Positions 37,636 through 46,425 are shown, counted from the stretch's first letter. The stretch is DNA of 64,000 bases from Pseudomonas sp. sp1636 (GCF_030376615.1 NZ_JARRAB010000002.1:248001-312000), one strand, 5' to 3'. A program made the numbers and translations. Notes: generated by a model not told the origin, from the sequence alone.

Positions 37636-39360
37636 ATGTCGAGGATTCGTGCGTTACACCCACAACCGTTGCTGCAGGGCTTTGCCGGTAGCCTGCTGCT
37701 GACCCTGGCCGCGTGCAATGCCCCTCAACCCGAGTCGGCGCAGGGGCATGTCGCTGATGCGCCAGTGCCAGCCGCGGCCGTTGAGCATTACCAGGAGCCG
37801 GCACGGACGAAAAAAACCGAGTTGCAGCGCCATGCCGCAATCGCTTCGCGGCCGGCCGCACTACAACCGGGCGTACCCATGGCGGATCATCTGCCGCCAG
37901 CGTACCGCGAGCAATACCGCGAGCAGTACCAGACGCTCGCCGACAACCCGGTGCAGGCCGTGGCCGAGGCGCCGGTGTCGACCTTCAGCATCGATGTCGA
38001 TAGCGGCAGCTATGCCAACGTCCGGCGTTTCCTCAACCAGGGCCAGTTGCCGCCGGCCGAGGCGGTGCGGCTGGAGGAGTTGGTCAATTATTTCCCCTAT
38101 GCCTATCCGCTACCGAGCGGCGATACGCCCTTTGGCGTCGCTACCGAGTTGGCGGTGACGCCGTGGAACCCACAGAGCCGGCTGCTGCGCATCGCGATCA
38201 AGGCGGCGGATCTGTCGGTTGGCGCATTGCCGCCAGCCAATCTGGTGTTTCTGGTGGATGTCTCGGGCTCGATGGACAGGCGTGAAGGGCTGCCGCTGGT
38301 GCAGAGCACCCTGAAATTGTTGGCCGAGCAATTGCGCGCCGAGGACAAAGTCTCCCTGGTGGTGTATGCCGGTTCATCCAGCGTGGTGCTGGAGCCGACC
38401 GCGGGCAGCGAGAAAGCCAAGATTCGCGCGGCCATCGATCGGCTCCGCGCCGGCGGCTCGACGGCCGGCGAGTCGGGCATTCAGCTGGCCTATCGGCAGG
38501 CGCAGCAGGGCTTTATCAAACACGGCATCAACCGCATCCTGCTGGCCACCGATGGCGACTTCAATGTCGGCATCAGCGATTTCGACACGCTCAAGCAACT
38601 GGCGGCCGACAAGCGCAAGAGCGGGATTTCCCTGACCACCTTGGGTTTCGGCACGGACAACTACAACGAGCAGTTGCTGGAGCAGTTGGCCGATGCCGGC
38701 GATGGCAATTACGCCTATATCGACAACCTGCGCGAGGCGCGCAAGGTGCTGGTCGACCAGCTCGGCTCGACCCTGGCGACGGTGGCCAAGGACGTGAAGA
38801 TCCAGGTCGAATTCAACCCGGCCCAGGTCAGCGAATACCGCCTGCTCGGCTATGAAAACCGCGCGCTGAAGCGTGAAGATTTCAGCAACGACAAGGTCGA
38901 TGCCGGCGAGATCGGCGCCGGCCATAGCGTGACCGCGCTCTATGAAATAGTCCCGGTCGGCAACCAGGGCTGGCTGCAGCCGCTGCGCTATCGGCAGGCG
39001 GAAAAAGCCATCGGCAACCAGGGCGAGCTGGCCTTGCTGCGCATCCGCTACAAGGCGCCGCAGCAGAGCAGCAGCCGGTTGCTGGAGATTCCCATCGAGG
39101 CGCAGCGCAATGTCCCGGCGATAGCCCAAGCCAGTGAGGACTTGCGCTTCGCCACGGCGGTGGCCGCCTTTGCCCAGCAGCTGAAAGGCGCTCGCTACAC
39201 CGGCGACTTCGACCTGCCGGCAACGGCCGAGCTGGCGCGCAGCGGCAAAGGCGAGGATCGCTACGGCCTGCGCGGCGAGTTCGTGCAACTGGTCGAACTG
39301 GCGCAAAGCCTGCAAACTTCGTCTTCACCGCCCGCACCCAACACAGCCAAGGTCGATTGA
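37636..39360 (+). CDS. VWA-domain lipoprotein with DUF3520-like C-terminus (YfbK type)
   Basis: A 574-residue predicted lipoprotein (lipobox LAAC, Cys27). A Pro/Ala linker, an N-terminal region (STFSIDVDSGSYANVRRFL) and a von Willebrand A domain follow. The MIDAS motif is intact (FLVDVSGSM, Asp208-Ser210-Ser212; GGSTAGESG; LLATDGDFNVG). The C-terminal region matches the DUF3520 pattern of the E. coli YfbK family. It should sit at the periplasmic face and bind a partner through metal. An ECF sigma factor gene overlaps its stop, so it is part of a signalling operon of unknown stimulus. Confidence 0.88.
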   Translation: MSRIRALHPQPLLQGFAGSLLLTLAACNAPQPESAQGHVADAPVPAAAVEHYQEPARTKKTELQRHAAIASRPAALQPGVPMADHLPPAYREQYREQYQTLADNPVQAVAEAPVSTFSIDVDSGSYANVRRFLNQGQLPPAEAVRLEELVNYFPYAYPLPSGDTPFGVATELAVTPWNPQSRLLRIAIKAADLSVGALPPANLVFLVDVSGSMDRREGLPLVQSTLKLLAEQLRAEDKVSLVVYAGSSSVVLEPTAGSEKAKIRAAIDRLRAGGSTAGESGIQLAYRQAQQGFIKHGINRILLATDGDFNVGISDFDTLKQLAADKRKSGISLTTLGFGTDNYNEQLLEQLADAGDGNYAYIDNLREARKVLVDQLGSTLATVAKDVKIQVEFNPAQVSEYRLLGYENRALKREDFSNDKVDAGEIGAGHSVTALYEIVPVGNQGWLQPLRYRQAEKAIGNQGELALLRIRYKAPQQSSSRLLEIPIEAQRNVPAIAQASEDLRFATAVAAFAQQLKGARYTGDFDLPATAELARSGKGEDRYGLRGEFVQLVELAQSLQTSSSPPAPNTAKVD

Positions 39361-39362
39361 GC

Positions 39363-39959
39363 GTGATTGCCCATCCTGTAGCGCCACTGTCTGCCGAAGA
39401 GGACGCCGCCTTGCTGCGGCGTTATCGGCAGGGCGATGCCGAGGCGTTTGCGCTGTTGTATCAGCGCCATCGCCTCGGCCTGTTCCGTTTTCTCTGCGGT
39501 CTGTGCGGCGACCCGACACTGGCCGAGGAGGTGTTCCAGGACACCTGGATGAGCCTGATCCGCAGCCAGTCGCTGCAGCTTGAGGCGGTGCTGTTCAAGA
39601 CCTGGCTGTACCAGATCGCACGCAATCGGCTGATCGATCACTGGCGCAAAGCGGGGCGCCAGCAGGGCAGGCACGAGACGTTCGATGAACAGCGGCATGA
39701 CCAGCCGTGCAGCGCGACCGACCCCGAGCGGCAGCTCAGCCTGAGCCGCGACCAAGAACGCCTGCAGGCGGCGTTGGACGATCTGCCGGCCGAACAGCGG
39801 GAAGTGTTCCTGTTGCGCGCCCATGGCGATCTGCCGCTGCATGAGATCGCCGAGCTGACCCACACGCCGGCGGAAACGGTGAAAAGCCGCTTGCGCTATG
39901 CGTTGCAGAAATTACGTCGGCTGCTGGCTGACCCGGCCGCCGAGGAGTTATCCGCATGA
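39363..39959 (+). CDS. ECF-type RNA polymerase sigma factor
   Basis: A 198-residue group IV sigma factor with region 2 (ALLYQRHRLGLFRFLCGLCG, then AEEVFQDTWMSLIRS) and region 4 (LDDLPAEQREVFLLRAHGDLPLHEIAELTHTPAETVKSRL, quoted in part). Start is either GTG 39363 (taken here, AAGG ten bases upstream) or TTG 39357. It overlaps or nearly abuts the VWA gene and its last codons overlap the next gene by 4 nt. The downstream membrane protein is the natural anti-sigma candidate. Confidence 0.9.
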   Translation: MIAHPVAPLSAEEDAALLRRYRQGDAEAFALLYQRHRLGLFRFLCGLCGDPTLAEEVFQDTWMSLIRSQSLQLEAVLFKTWLYQIARNRLIDHWRKAGRQQGRHETFDEQRHDQPCSATDPERQLSLSRDQERLQAALDDLPAEQREVFLLRAHGDLPLHEIAELTHTPAETVKSRLRYALQKLRRLLADPAAEELSA

Positions 39960-40663
39960 ACCGCGATCAACACGAGCCGCATGAGCGGGCCTTGCTCGAA
40001 CACTTTCGTATCCATAGCCCAGCCGAGCCATCCGCCGAGCTGGATGCGCGCATCCTCGCCGCGGCCCGCGCCGCGCAGCCCGCAGGATCGTCGGGCTGGA
40101 GCCAGCGCCTGCATGGCTGGTTGTTCGGTCGCGCTGGGCGGCAGCGCTGGTCGCTGGCGCTGGCCGGTTTGGCCTGCGTCGGCATCGGCGTGAGTCTGAC
40201 CTGGCGCACGCTGGAGCAAACGCCCGATGACTTTGCGGCGCCAATGCCACGAGCCGTGATGGCCCCGGCCGCGTCCATGGCCGATAGCGCCGCGCCGCCA
40301 GCTCTGCTGCGCGAACAGACGGCGGCGCCTGCGCTGCCGCATTATTCCGCGGCGCGGCAACAGGCCGAGAAGAAGCAGTCAATGCCGGTTCTGGCAGAAG
40401 CCCCAGGCGAGCAAGCGCCTGACGCGGCTGCAGTCGTGGCTGATACCCTGGCGCCGAGTGCAGAGCTGTCGACCGCGGTGGGCTCTGCAGCGCAGCCCAG
40501 CGTGGCGGCGAAGCAGGACGCGGAAACAGCGCTCATCCGGCTGCTCGCCCTGCGTCGCGCCGGCAAGGCGCAGGAGGCGCAGCAGTTGCAACAGCGCCTG
40601 CAGCTGGATTTCCCGCAGATGGATATCGAGGCGCAGCTCGAACGATTAGAAAGAAGCCGCTAG
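39956..40663 (+). CDS. Single-pass membrane protein, candidate anti-sigma factor
   Basis: A 235-residue protein with a cytoplasmic N-terminus (about residues 1-64, helical, LDARILAAARAA), one transmembrane helix (about 66-83), then a long Ala/Pro-rich periplasmic stretch ending in a helical segment (IRLLALRRAGKAQEAQQLQQ). The topology and the 4-nt overlap with the ECF gene suggest an anti-sigma factor. It lacks the HxxxCxxC zinc motif of the common class, so the assignment rests on position and topology. The C-terminal segment is where a periplasmic signal, perhaps from the VWA lipoprotein, might act. Confidence 0.7.
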   Translation: MNRDQHEPHERALLEHFRIHSPAEPSAELDARILAAARAAQPAGSSGWSQRLHGWLFGRAGRQRWSLALAGLACVGIGVSLTWRTLEQTPDDFAAPMPRAVMAPAASMADSAAPPALLREQTAAPALPHYSAARQQAEKKQSMPVLAEAPGEQAPDAAAVVADTLAPSAELSTAVGSAAQPSVAAKQDAETALIRLLALRRAGKAQEAQQLQQRLQLDFPQMDIEAQLERLERSR

Positions 40664-40760
40664 GCTGGTAAAACCTGTGTAAACACGACACGGCAGGCTT
40701 GCTAGATGCCGGGGGAGAGGCGAGCATGGTGCTTCCCCCACACTGCGATTGTGCTTGTTG

Positions 40761-41285
40761 ATGATCAGCTTCCGGTTTTGGCTTTTTCTTCTGGCTCTGC
40801 TGTCGCTGAGCGCCTGTGACAACGAAAAATCAACTGCCGCTGTGCCGCGCGAGCCTGCCAAGCCTGCGGAATCGGTACTGCCTGTGCCTGCTGTAGAGGT
40901 GGCACCCGCACCCGCGCCCAAGCCCAAGCCCAAGCCCAAGCCCAAGCCTGAAACCAAGCCTGAAACCAAGGCGCTAAGCGAGCCTGCGCGGCCGAGCCCG
41001 AAGCCCGCCGTGGCCAGCGAACCAGCGGCCCAAGACAGTGTGATTGCCCCTCCGCTCAGGGCAGACCTGGACTTGAGCCTGCCGCCAGATTTGTTTGAAG
41101 AGCTGCAGTCGCGCGTCGCCCCTGCTGAACCGCCGTCGCCGGCCTTGCTGCCCCCGCTGTTCGGGGGAGAGCAGGCGGCAGAAAGTCCCTTTCAGCTCAA
41201 TGGCAAGCTGATCACCAATGAGCGGGGGGATGACTACTGGGACACGCTAGAAGGCGCTGAACTGCAATTCGAGTTCAAGCAATAG
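40761..41285 (+). CDS. Lys-Pro-rich hypothetical lipoprotein
   Basis: A 174-residue predicted lipoprotein (lipobox LSAC, Cys19). After an Ala/Pro linker comes a run of KP dipeptides (KPKPKPKPKP) and two KPET units, then an acidic domain ending LEGAELQFEFKQ. The KP run suggests a stiff spacer across the periplasm, as in TonB. The run is encoded by five perfect AAGCCC-type hexamers and could change length by slippage without a frameshift. Asp at +2 suggests inner-membrane retention. ATG 40761 is chosen for the clean signal peptide. No homologue is recognised; it converges with atuG. Confidence 0.72.
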   Translation: MISFRFWLFLLALLSLSACDNEKSTAAVPREPAKPAESVLPVPAVEVAPAPAPKPKPKPKPKPETKPETKALSEPARPSPKPAVASEPAAQDSVIAPPLRADLDLSLPPDLFEELQSRVAPAEPPSPALLPPLFGGEQAAESPFQLNGKLITNERGDDYWDTLEGAELQFEFKQ

Positions 41286-41385
41286 CCCGTCGCGGGTTGC
41301 GGCGAGCTGGCCGATGTTGCTCGCCATTCTCGCTCGCCTGATATCGCTTCAAACGGGCGCCGCCGGTTACCGATCGGCTTTTGTC

Positions 41386-42210
41386 TCAGTCGACAAACAG
41401 ATCAGGGATCAGCGTGCCGCCAGCCGGATCGAAACGGTACTGCTCGAACTCGCTTTGACCCTGTTCACGGAGAATCTCTTCATCGATCAGCAGTCGCCCG
41501 CTGATGCTGCGACCCGTGCTGGCGAGGATGGCGTGGGCGGCATCGGCCATGATTGCCGGGTTGCGTGCGCGTTTGAAGGCGTCACGGCTGCCCAGCTCGA
41601 ACTCGATGGCGGCGGTGGCGATCATGGTCTTGGGCCACAGGGCGTTGACGCTGATGCCGTACTTCTTGAATTCCTCGTTCATGCCCAGGGTGAGCATGCT
41701 CATGCCGTACTTGGTCACGGTGTAGGGGCCGTGCTGGGCGAACCACTTGCTGTCCATGTTCAGCGGCGGCGACAGGTTGAGGATATGCCCGCCGGCGCTC
41801 TGCTTCAGATAGGGCAGGGCCGCCTGGCTGCAGACCATCACCGCGCGGGTGTTGATCTGGAACATCAGGTCGAAGCGCTTGGGCTCCAGGTGTTCGACGC
41901 CGACCAGCTTGATCGCCCCGGCGTTGTTGACCAGCGCATCGATGCCGCCGAAATGTGCGGCGGCCTGGGCCATGGCGGCTTTTACCGCGTTCTCGTCGCG
42001 CACGTCCAGTTGCAGGGCCAGAGCCTTGCCGCCGGCCTGTTCGACCTCGGCCGCCACCGAATGGATGGTGCCCGGCAGCTTGGCGTGGGCTTCGGCGCTT
42101 TTCGCCGCGATGACGATATTGGCGCCGTCGCGGGCCGCACGCAGGGCGATCTCGCGGCCGATGCCGCGACTGGCGCCGGTGATGAACAGGGTTTTTCCTT
42201 GCAGTGACAT
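41386..42210 (-). CDS. atuG: Short-chain dehydrogenase AtuG
   Basis: A 274-residue SDR with GASRGIG (residues 12-18), NNAG, and the active-site Tyr and Lys in YTVTKYG. It resembles HSDL2-type SDRs (FQINTRAVMVCSQAALPYL). In P. aeruginosa, AtuG belongs to the acyclic terpene cluster and is proposed to oxidise citronellol/geraniol intermediates or a hydroxyacyl-CoA; its exact step is not firmly established. It is the last gene of the cluster here, whereas atuH should follow in P. aeruginosa. Confidence 0.85.
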   Translation of the reverse strand: MSLQGKTLFITGASRGIGREIALRAARDGANIVIAAKSAEAHAKLPGTIHSVAAEVEQAGGKALALQLDVRDENAVKAAMAQAAAHFGGIDALVNNAGAIKLVGVEHLEPKRFDLMFQINTRAVMVCSQAALPYLKQSAGGHILNLSPPLNMDSKWFAQHGPYTVTKYGMSMLTLGMNEEFKKYGISVNALWPKTMIATAAIEFELGSRDAFKRARNPAIMADAAHAILASTGRSISGRLLIDEEILREQGQSEFEQYRFDPAGGTLIPDLFVD

Positions 42211-42266
42211 GGGCGTGCTCCGTCTTTTTTGTTATGTGGCTGAGTCGCGTGTATAGGGTGATGCCA

Positions 42267-44255
42267 TCAGGCTTCGGCGGTTTCGATCTCGAGCAGCAAC
42301 TGGCGATTTTTCACCTGATCGCCACGGCTCACCCCAATCCGCCGGACGGTGCCGTCGATGCTGGCTTTCAGTGGGTGCTCCATCTTCATCGCTTCCAGCA
42401 CCAACAATAGTTGGCCCTTGCTGACCTGGCTGCCTTCCTCGACCAGCACCTCGACAATCGCCCCGTCCATCGGTGCCTTGACGCTGCCGGAGCCGGCCCC
42501 GCTGCTTGCGCCGACGGGTAAATGGGTGATGTCGGTCAGTTGCAGATTGCCGTTGTGGCCGTACAACCAGATGCTGTCATCGGCCAAGTGATAGGCCAGG
42601 CGCTGGCGAATGCCGTCCAGTTCCAGGGTGGCCCAGCGGTCGTCGCTGGCCAGCAGCCTGAGACGGATCTGCTGTTCGTCGATCCTGGCCAGCAGGCTGG
42701 GTTGTGCGCCGTCGGCCAGCACCTCCAGTTCGATGCGGAACGACTGCTCGCCCTGCTTGAGTACGAAGCGCCAGGGCGCGCTGCCGGCGTTACGCCAGCC
42801 GGCCAGGCCGCCCTGGTGAGCGCGGGCGTTGGCCGACTGCTGATAGAACAGGGCGGCGGCGGCGGCCAGCTCGCCAGCGGCCGGTGGGTGCGGGCTCAGG
42901 CTCGGATCCGCGGTGAAGTGCTCGGCGATAAAGGCCGTGGTGGCGTGACCCGCGGCGAACTGCGGATGCTTCAGCAGGTTGGCGAGAAAGCGCTGGTTGC
43001 CATTGACGCCCAGCAGCACACAGTCCTCAATCGCGCGCAGCAGTTTGCGCCGGGCCTCCTCGCGGGTGGCGCCATAGGCGATGACCTTGGCCAGCATGGG
43101 GTCGTAAAAAGGACTGACGGCCTGGCCTTCGAGCAGGCCGTGGTCGATGCGGATGCCCTCGCGTAGCGCCGGCTCCCAGCGCAGCACGCGGCCGGTCTGC
43201 GGCAGGAAGTTCTGCGTCGAGTCTTCGGCATACAGGCGCACTTCCATGGCGTGGCCAGTGAGGTGGATTTCGTCCTGCTTGAGCGGTAATGGCCGACCTT
43301 CGGCGATGCGAATCTGCCAGGCCACCAGATCCTGGCCGGTAATCAGTTCGGTGACCGGGTGTTCGACCTGCAGGCGGGTGTTCATTTCCAGGAAGAAGAA
43401 TTCGCCGCTGGCATCCAGCAAAAACTCCACGGTGCCGGCACCGACATAGTTGACCGAGGCGGCCGCCTTGACCGCCGCCGCGCCCATGGCCTGGCGCAGT
43501 TCGGGTGTCATCACTGGGCAGGGCGCTTCCTCGACCACCTTCTGGTGGCGGCGTTGCACCGAGCAATCGCGCTCGCCGAGGTAGACGATATGGCCTTGGC
43601 TGTCGCCGAACACCTGGATTTCCACATGCCGCGGCTGGATCACCGCGCGCTCCAGGATCAGCTCGCCAGAGCCGAAGGCGTTTTGCGCCTCGGAACGGGC
43701 GGTGCGGATCTGTGCCAGCAGTTCGGATGACTCATGCACCAAACGCATGCCACGACCGCCGCCGCCGGCGCTGGCCTTGATCATCAGCGGGTAGCCGATG
43801 CGCTTGGCCTCGCTGGCCAGGGTCTCATCGTCCTGGGCCGCACCTTGATAGCCGGGGATGCAGGGTACGCCAGCGTCACCCATGGCGATTTTCGACAGGC
43901 GCTTGCTGCCCATCAGTTGAATGGCCTCGACGCTCGGGCCGATAAACACGATGCCGGCGGCCTCGCAGGCGCGGGCGAAGTCGGCGTTTTCCGAGAGAAA
44001 GCCATAGCCGGGATGGATCGCGTCGGCGCCGGTCTTCTGCGCGGCGGCGATGATGGCGTCGATCAGCAGGTAGGACTGGTTGACCTGGGCCGGGCCGATG
44101 CACACCGCCTCATCGGCCTCCTGCACATGGCGCGCAGCGGCATCGGCCTCGGAGTAGACGGTGACGGTGCGGTAGCCCAGATCCTGGGCGGTGCGCATCA
44201 CCCGGCAGGCGATTTCCCCGCGGTTGGCGATCAGAATCTTGTTGAAGGCGGGCAT
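42267..44255 (-). CDS. atuF: Geranyl-CoA carboxylase alpha subunit (biotin carboxylase/BCCP)
   Basis: A 662-residue protein with biotin carboxylase domains (ILIANRGEIACRV at the start; ATP-grasp KASAGGGGRGMRLV; EMNTRLQVEHPVTE), a linker, and a C-terminal biotinyl domain with the biotin lysine in EAMKMEH (Lys624). It carboxylates biotin for transfer by AtuC to cis-geranyl-CoA. Position inside the atu cluster separates it from the leucine-pathway homologue LiuD. ATG 44255 has AGGAG upstream; a start 11 codons earlier would include the upstream palindromic repeat. Confidence 0.92.
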   Translation of the reverse strand: MPAFNKILIANRGEIACRVMRTAQDLGYRTVTVYSEADAAARHVQEADEAVCIGPAQVNQSYLLIDAIIAAAQKTGADAIHPGYGFLSENADFARACEAAGIVFIGPSVEAIQLMGSKRLSKIAMGDAGVPCIPGYQGAAQDDETLASEAKRIGYPLMIKASAGGGGRGMRLVHESSELLAQIRTARSEAQNAFGSGELILERAVIQPRHVEIQVFGDSQGHIVYLGERDCSVQRRHQKVVEEAPCPVMTPELRQAMGAAAVKAAASVNYVGAGTVEFLLDASGEFFFLEMNTRLQVEHPVTELITGQDLVAWQIRIAEGRPLPLKQDEIHLTGHAMEVRLYAEDSTQNFLPQTGRVLRWEPALREGIRIDHGLLEGQAVSPFYDPMLAKVIAYGATREEARRKLLRAIEDCVLLGVNGNQRFLANLLKHPQFAAGHATTAFIAEHFTADPSLSPHPPAAGELAAAAALFYQQSANARAHQGGLAGWRNAGSAPWRFVLKQGEQSFRIELEVLADGAQPSLLARIDEQQIRLRLLASDDRWATLELDGIRQRLAYHLADDSIWLYGHNGNLQLTDITHLPVGASSGAGSGSVKAPMDGAIVEVLVEEGSQVSKGQLLLVLEAMKMEHPLKASIDGTVRRIGVSRGDQVKNRQLLLEIETAEA

Positions 44256-44273
44256 TTTCTGCTCCTGCTTTGC

Positions 44274-44333
44274 GTAGCCCGGATGCAATCCGGGAATCGT
44301 CTTTGAGAGCAGCCCCGGATTGCATCGGGCTAC
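44274..44333. repeat. REP-like palindrome between atuE and atuF
   Basis: GTAGCCCGGATGCAATCCGGG (44274-44294, one base longer than the 20-bp right arm) and CCCGGATTGCATCGGGCTAC (44314-44333) are inverted around an 18-bp spacer. This GTAGCCCGGATGCAAT unit is a familiar Pseudomonas intergenic repeat. It lies within the atu transcript and could form a stable RNA hairpin before the atuF ribosome site. Confidence 0.8.
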
Positions 44334-44339
44334 GGTTCT

Positions 44340-45137
44340 TTATTGCGCCCAGTTGGGCGTGCGTTTCTGCATAAAGGCCAGGGTGCCTTCGCCGCCTTCG
44401 GCGCCGCTTACCGCCGCGGCGAACTGTTCGGCGGCGCGATCGAGCAACGGGCCAAGGGCTTCGCTTTGCGCCGCCAGCAGCAGCGCCTTGGTCTGTGCGT
44501 TGGCCTGCGGCGCGCAGTTGCGCACCTGTTCGAGCACCTGTTGCAGGCGAGCGTGCAGGGCTTCCTCGTCGGCTTCGCTGAAATGCACCAGGCCCAGGCG
44601 CGCGGCTTCCGCGCCGTCGAAGCGCGCCGCGGTCAGGGCCAGGCGGCGGGTTTGGGTCAGGCCGATGCGGCCCACCACGAATGGCGCGATCTGCGCCGGG
44701 ATGACTCCCAGGCTGGTTTCCGGCAGGCCGAATTTGGCGTCCTGCTGGCAGATGGCGATGTCGGAGACGCAGGCCAGGCCGAAGCCGCCGCCCAGTACCG
44801 CGCCTTGCAGCACGGCGACCAGCACCTGCGGGGTGTGCTGCGCTTCTTCCAGCAGGCTGCCGAAGGCGCGATTGAGGGTGCGGTAGGCGTCACCGGCGGC
44901 GGCGCGGGCCGCGGCCATGTCCTTGATGTCGCCGCCGGCGCAGAAGTGCCCGCCGGCGCCGCGCAGGACGATGGCGCGCACGCTCGGGTCATCGCGCACG
45001 GCGGCCAGCAGCGCGCGCAACTCGCCGACCATGGCCAGGCTCATGGCGTTGCGGCTGTCCGGGCGGTTGAGGGTGACGTGCAGCACGCCCTCGGCCCGTT
45101 CCAGCAACAGGGTTTGCGTGTTTGGTAGTTCAGCCAT
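44340..45137 (-). CDS. atuE: Isohexenylglutaconyl-CoA hydratase AtuE
   Basis: A 265-residue crotonase-fold enzyme: LNRPDSRNAMS, the oxyanion segment HFCAGGDIKDM, AVLGGGFGLACVSDIAI and GLPETSLGVIPAQIAP. In the Atu pathway it hydrates isohexenylglutaconyl-CoA, the product of geranyl-CoA carboxylase. The role follows from cluster position. ATG 45137 is set 6 nt after AGGAG; a GTG one codon earlier is less well spaced. Confidence 0.9.
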   Translation of the reverse strand: MAELPNTQTLLLERAEGVLHVTLNRPDSRNAMSLAMVGELRALLAAVRDDPSVRAIVLRGAGGHFCAGGDIKDMAAARAAAGDAYRTLNRAFGSLLEEAQHTPQVLVAVLQGAVLGGGFGLACVSDIAICQQDAKFGLPETSLGVIPAQIAPFVVGRIGLTQTRRLALTAARFDGAEAARLGLVHFSEADEEALHARLQQVLEQVRNCAPQANAQTKALLLAAQSEALGPLLDRAAEQFAAAVSGAEGGEGTLAFMQKRTPNWAQ

Positions 45138-45155
45138 CACCGGCTCCTCGAGATC

Positions 45156-45251
45156 GTTCCCACGCTCTGCGTGGGAATGTGTTTGGCGGCGCTCGGCGTC
45201 GCTGGGACGCGGAGCGCCCCGTTATGGGTTGCCACGTCGAGCGTGGCAACC
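45156..45251. repeat. REP-like paired hairpins between atuD and atuE
   Basis: Two palindromes lie in the 130-bp gap: TTCCCACGCTCTGCGTGGGAA (45157-45177, an interrupted inverted repeat with stem TTCCCACGC/GCGTGGGAA) and GGTTGCCACG / CGTGGCAACC (45227-45251). The first is the common GTTCCCACGC unit of Pseudomonas genomes; a decayed copy occurs upstream of atuB near 48962-48990. Confidence 0.75.
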
Positions 45252-45267
45252 ATCGAATGGCTCCTGG

Positions 45268-46425
45268 CTATTTTTTCTTGCCCGGCAGGATGCCCATCAG
45301 CTTGCAGATGATGCCCAGCATGATTTCGTCGGCGCCGCCGCCAATCGACACCAGGCGCACGTCGCGGTAGGCGCGGGCCACCGGGTTGTCCCACATGTAA
45401 CCCATGCCGCCCCAGTACTGCAGGCAGCTGTCGGTGACTTCGCGGCCGAGGCGGCCGGCCTTGAGCTTGGCCATCGAGGCCAGGTTGGTGGCGTCCTTGC
45501 CGCGGATGTACTGTTCGGTGGCCTGGTAGACCAGCGCGCGCAGGCACTCGACCTCGGTCTGCAACTCGGCCATGCGGAAGTGGATGACCTGGTTGTCGAT
45601 CAGCGCGTTGCCGAAGGTCTTGCGCTCCTTGCAGTAGTCGATGGTGGCGTCGATGCAGTGCTCCAGGCCCTTGATCATGTTGGCCGCGCCGAACAGGCGC
45701 TCTTCCTGGAACTGCAGCATCTGCATCATAAAGCCCGCGCCTTCGTGGCCGATGCGGTAGCGCTGCGGCACGCGCACATCGTCGAAGAACACCTGGGCGG
45801 TCTCCGAGCTGCGCATGCCGAGCTTGTCCAGGTGCGGGCTGACGCTGATGCCCGGGGTGTTCATCGGCACCATGATCAGCGACTTGTTGACGTGCGGCTT
45901 GTCGTCCGAGGTATTGGCCAGCAGGCAGATAAAGTCGGCGGAGGGCGAGTTGGTGATCCACATCTTGCTGCCATTGATCACATAGTCGCTGCCGTCTTTC
46001 TTGGCGCTGGTTTTCAGCCCGGCCACGTCCGAACCGGCGCCGACTTCGGAGACGCCGATGCAGCCGACCATCTCGCCAGTGATCGCCGGCCGGAGGAATT
46101 CCTCGCGCAGCTCATCGGAGCCGAAGCGCGCCAGGGCCGGGGTGCACATGTCGGTTTGCACGCCGATGGACATCGGGATGCCGCCGCAGCGGATGCTGCC
46201 GAACTCTTCGGCGGCGACTATCGAGTAGCTGTAGTCGAGGCCCATGCCGCCGAACTGCTCCGGCTTGGAGATGCCCAGCAGACCCAGGTAGCCGGCTTTC
46301 TTGAAAATGTCATGGATCGGGAAGCGGCCGTCCTTCTCCCACTGCTCGACATGCGGGTTGATTTCCTTGTCGACGAAATGACGCACCGTGCGACGCAGCT
46401 CTTCGTGTTCCTGGGTAAAGATCAT
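45268..46425 (-). CDS. atuD: Citronellyl-CoA dehydrogenase AtuD
   Basis: A 385-residue acyl-CoA dehydrogenase: N-terminal helical domain, GCIGVSEVGAGSDVAGLKT FAD/substrate signature (quoted in part), WITNSPSADF, and a C-terminal domain with RKTFGNALIDNQVIHFRMAE and QYWGGMGYMWDNPVARAYRD. AtuD oxidises citronellyl-CoA to geranyl-CoA and hands electrons to ETF, whose genes are in this window. The start at 46425 follows CGGAGA. A same-strand open frame extends further upstream, but that part is an out-of-frame reading of atuC. Confidence 0.92.
   Translation of the reverse strand: MIFTQEHEELRRTVRHFVDKEINPHVEQWEKDGRFPIHDIFKKAGYLGLLGISKPEQFGGMGLDYSYSIVAAEEFGSIRCGGIPMSIGVQTDMCTPALARFGSDELREEFLRPAITGEMVGCIGVSEVGAGSDVAGLKTSAKKDGSDYVINGSKMWITNSPSADFICLLANTSDDKPHVNKSLIMVPMNTPGISVSPHLDKLGMRSSETAQVFFDDVRVPQRYRIGHEGAGFMMQMLQFQEERLFGAANMIKGLEHCIDATIDYCKERKTFGNALIDNQVIHFRMAELQTEVECLRALVYQATEQYIRGKDATNLASMAKLKAGRLGREVTDSCLQYWGGMGYMWDNPVARAYRDVRLVSIGGGADEIMLGIICKLMGILPGKKK

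Noticed and set aside
40915..40945. Short direct repeats considered as a CRISPR-like or VNTR locus
   Set aside because: Units are 6 bp, contiguous and in frame within a lipoprotein gene; there are no spacers, so this is a coding microsatellite, not an array.
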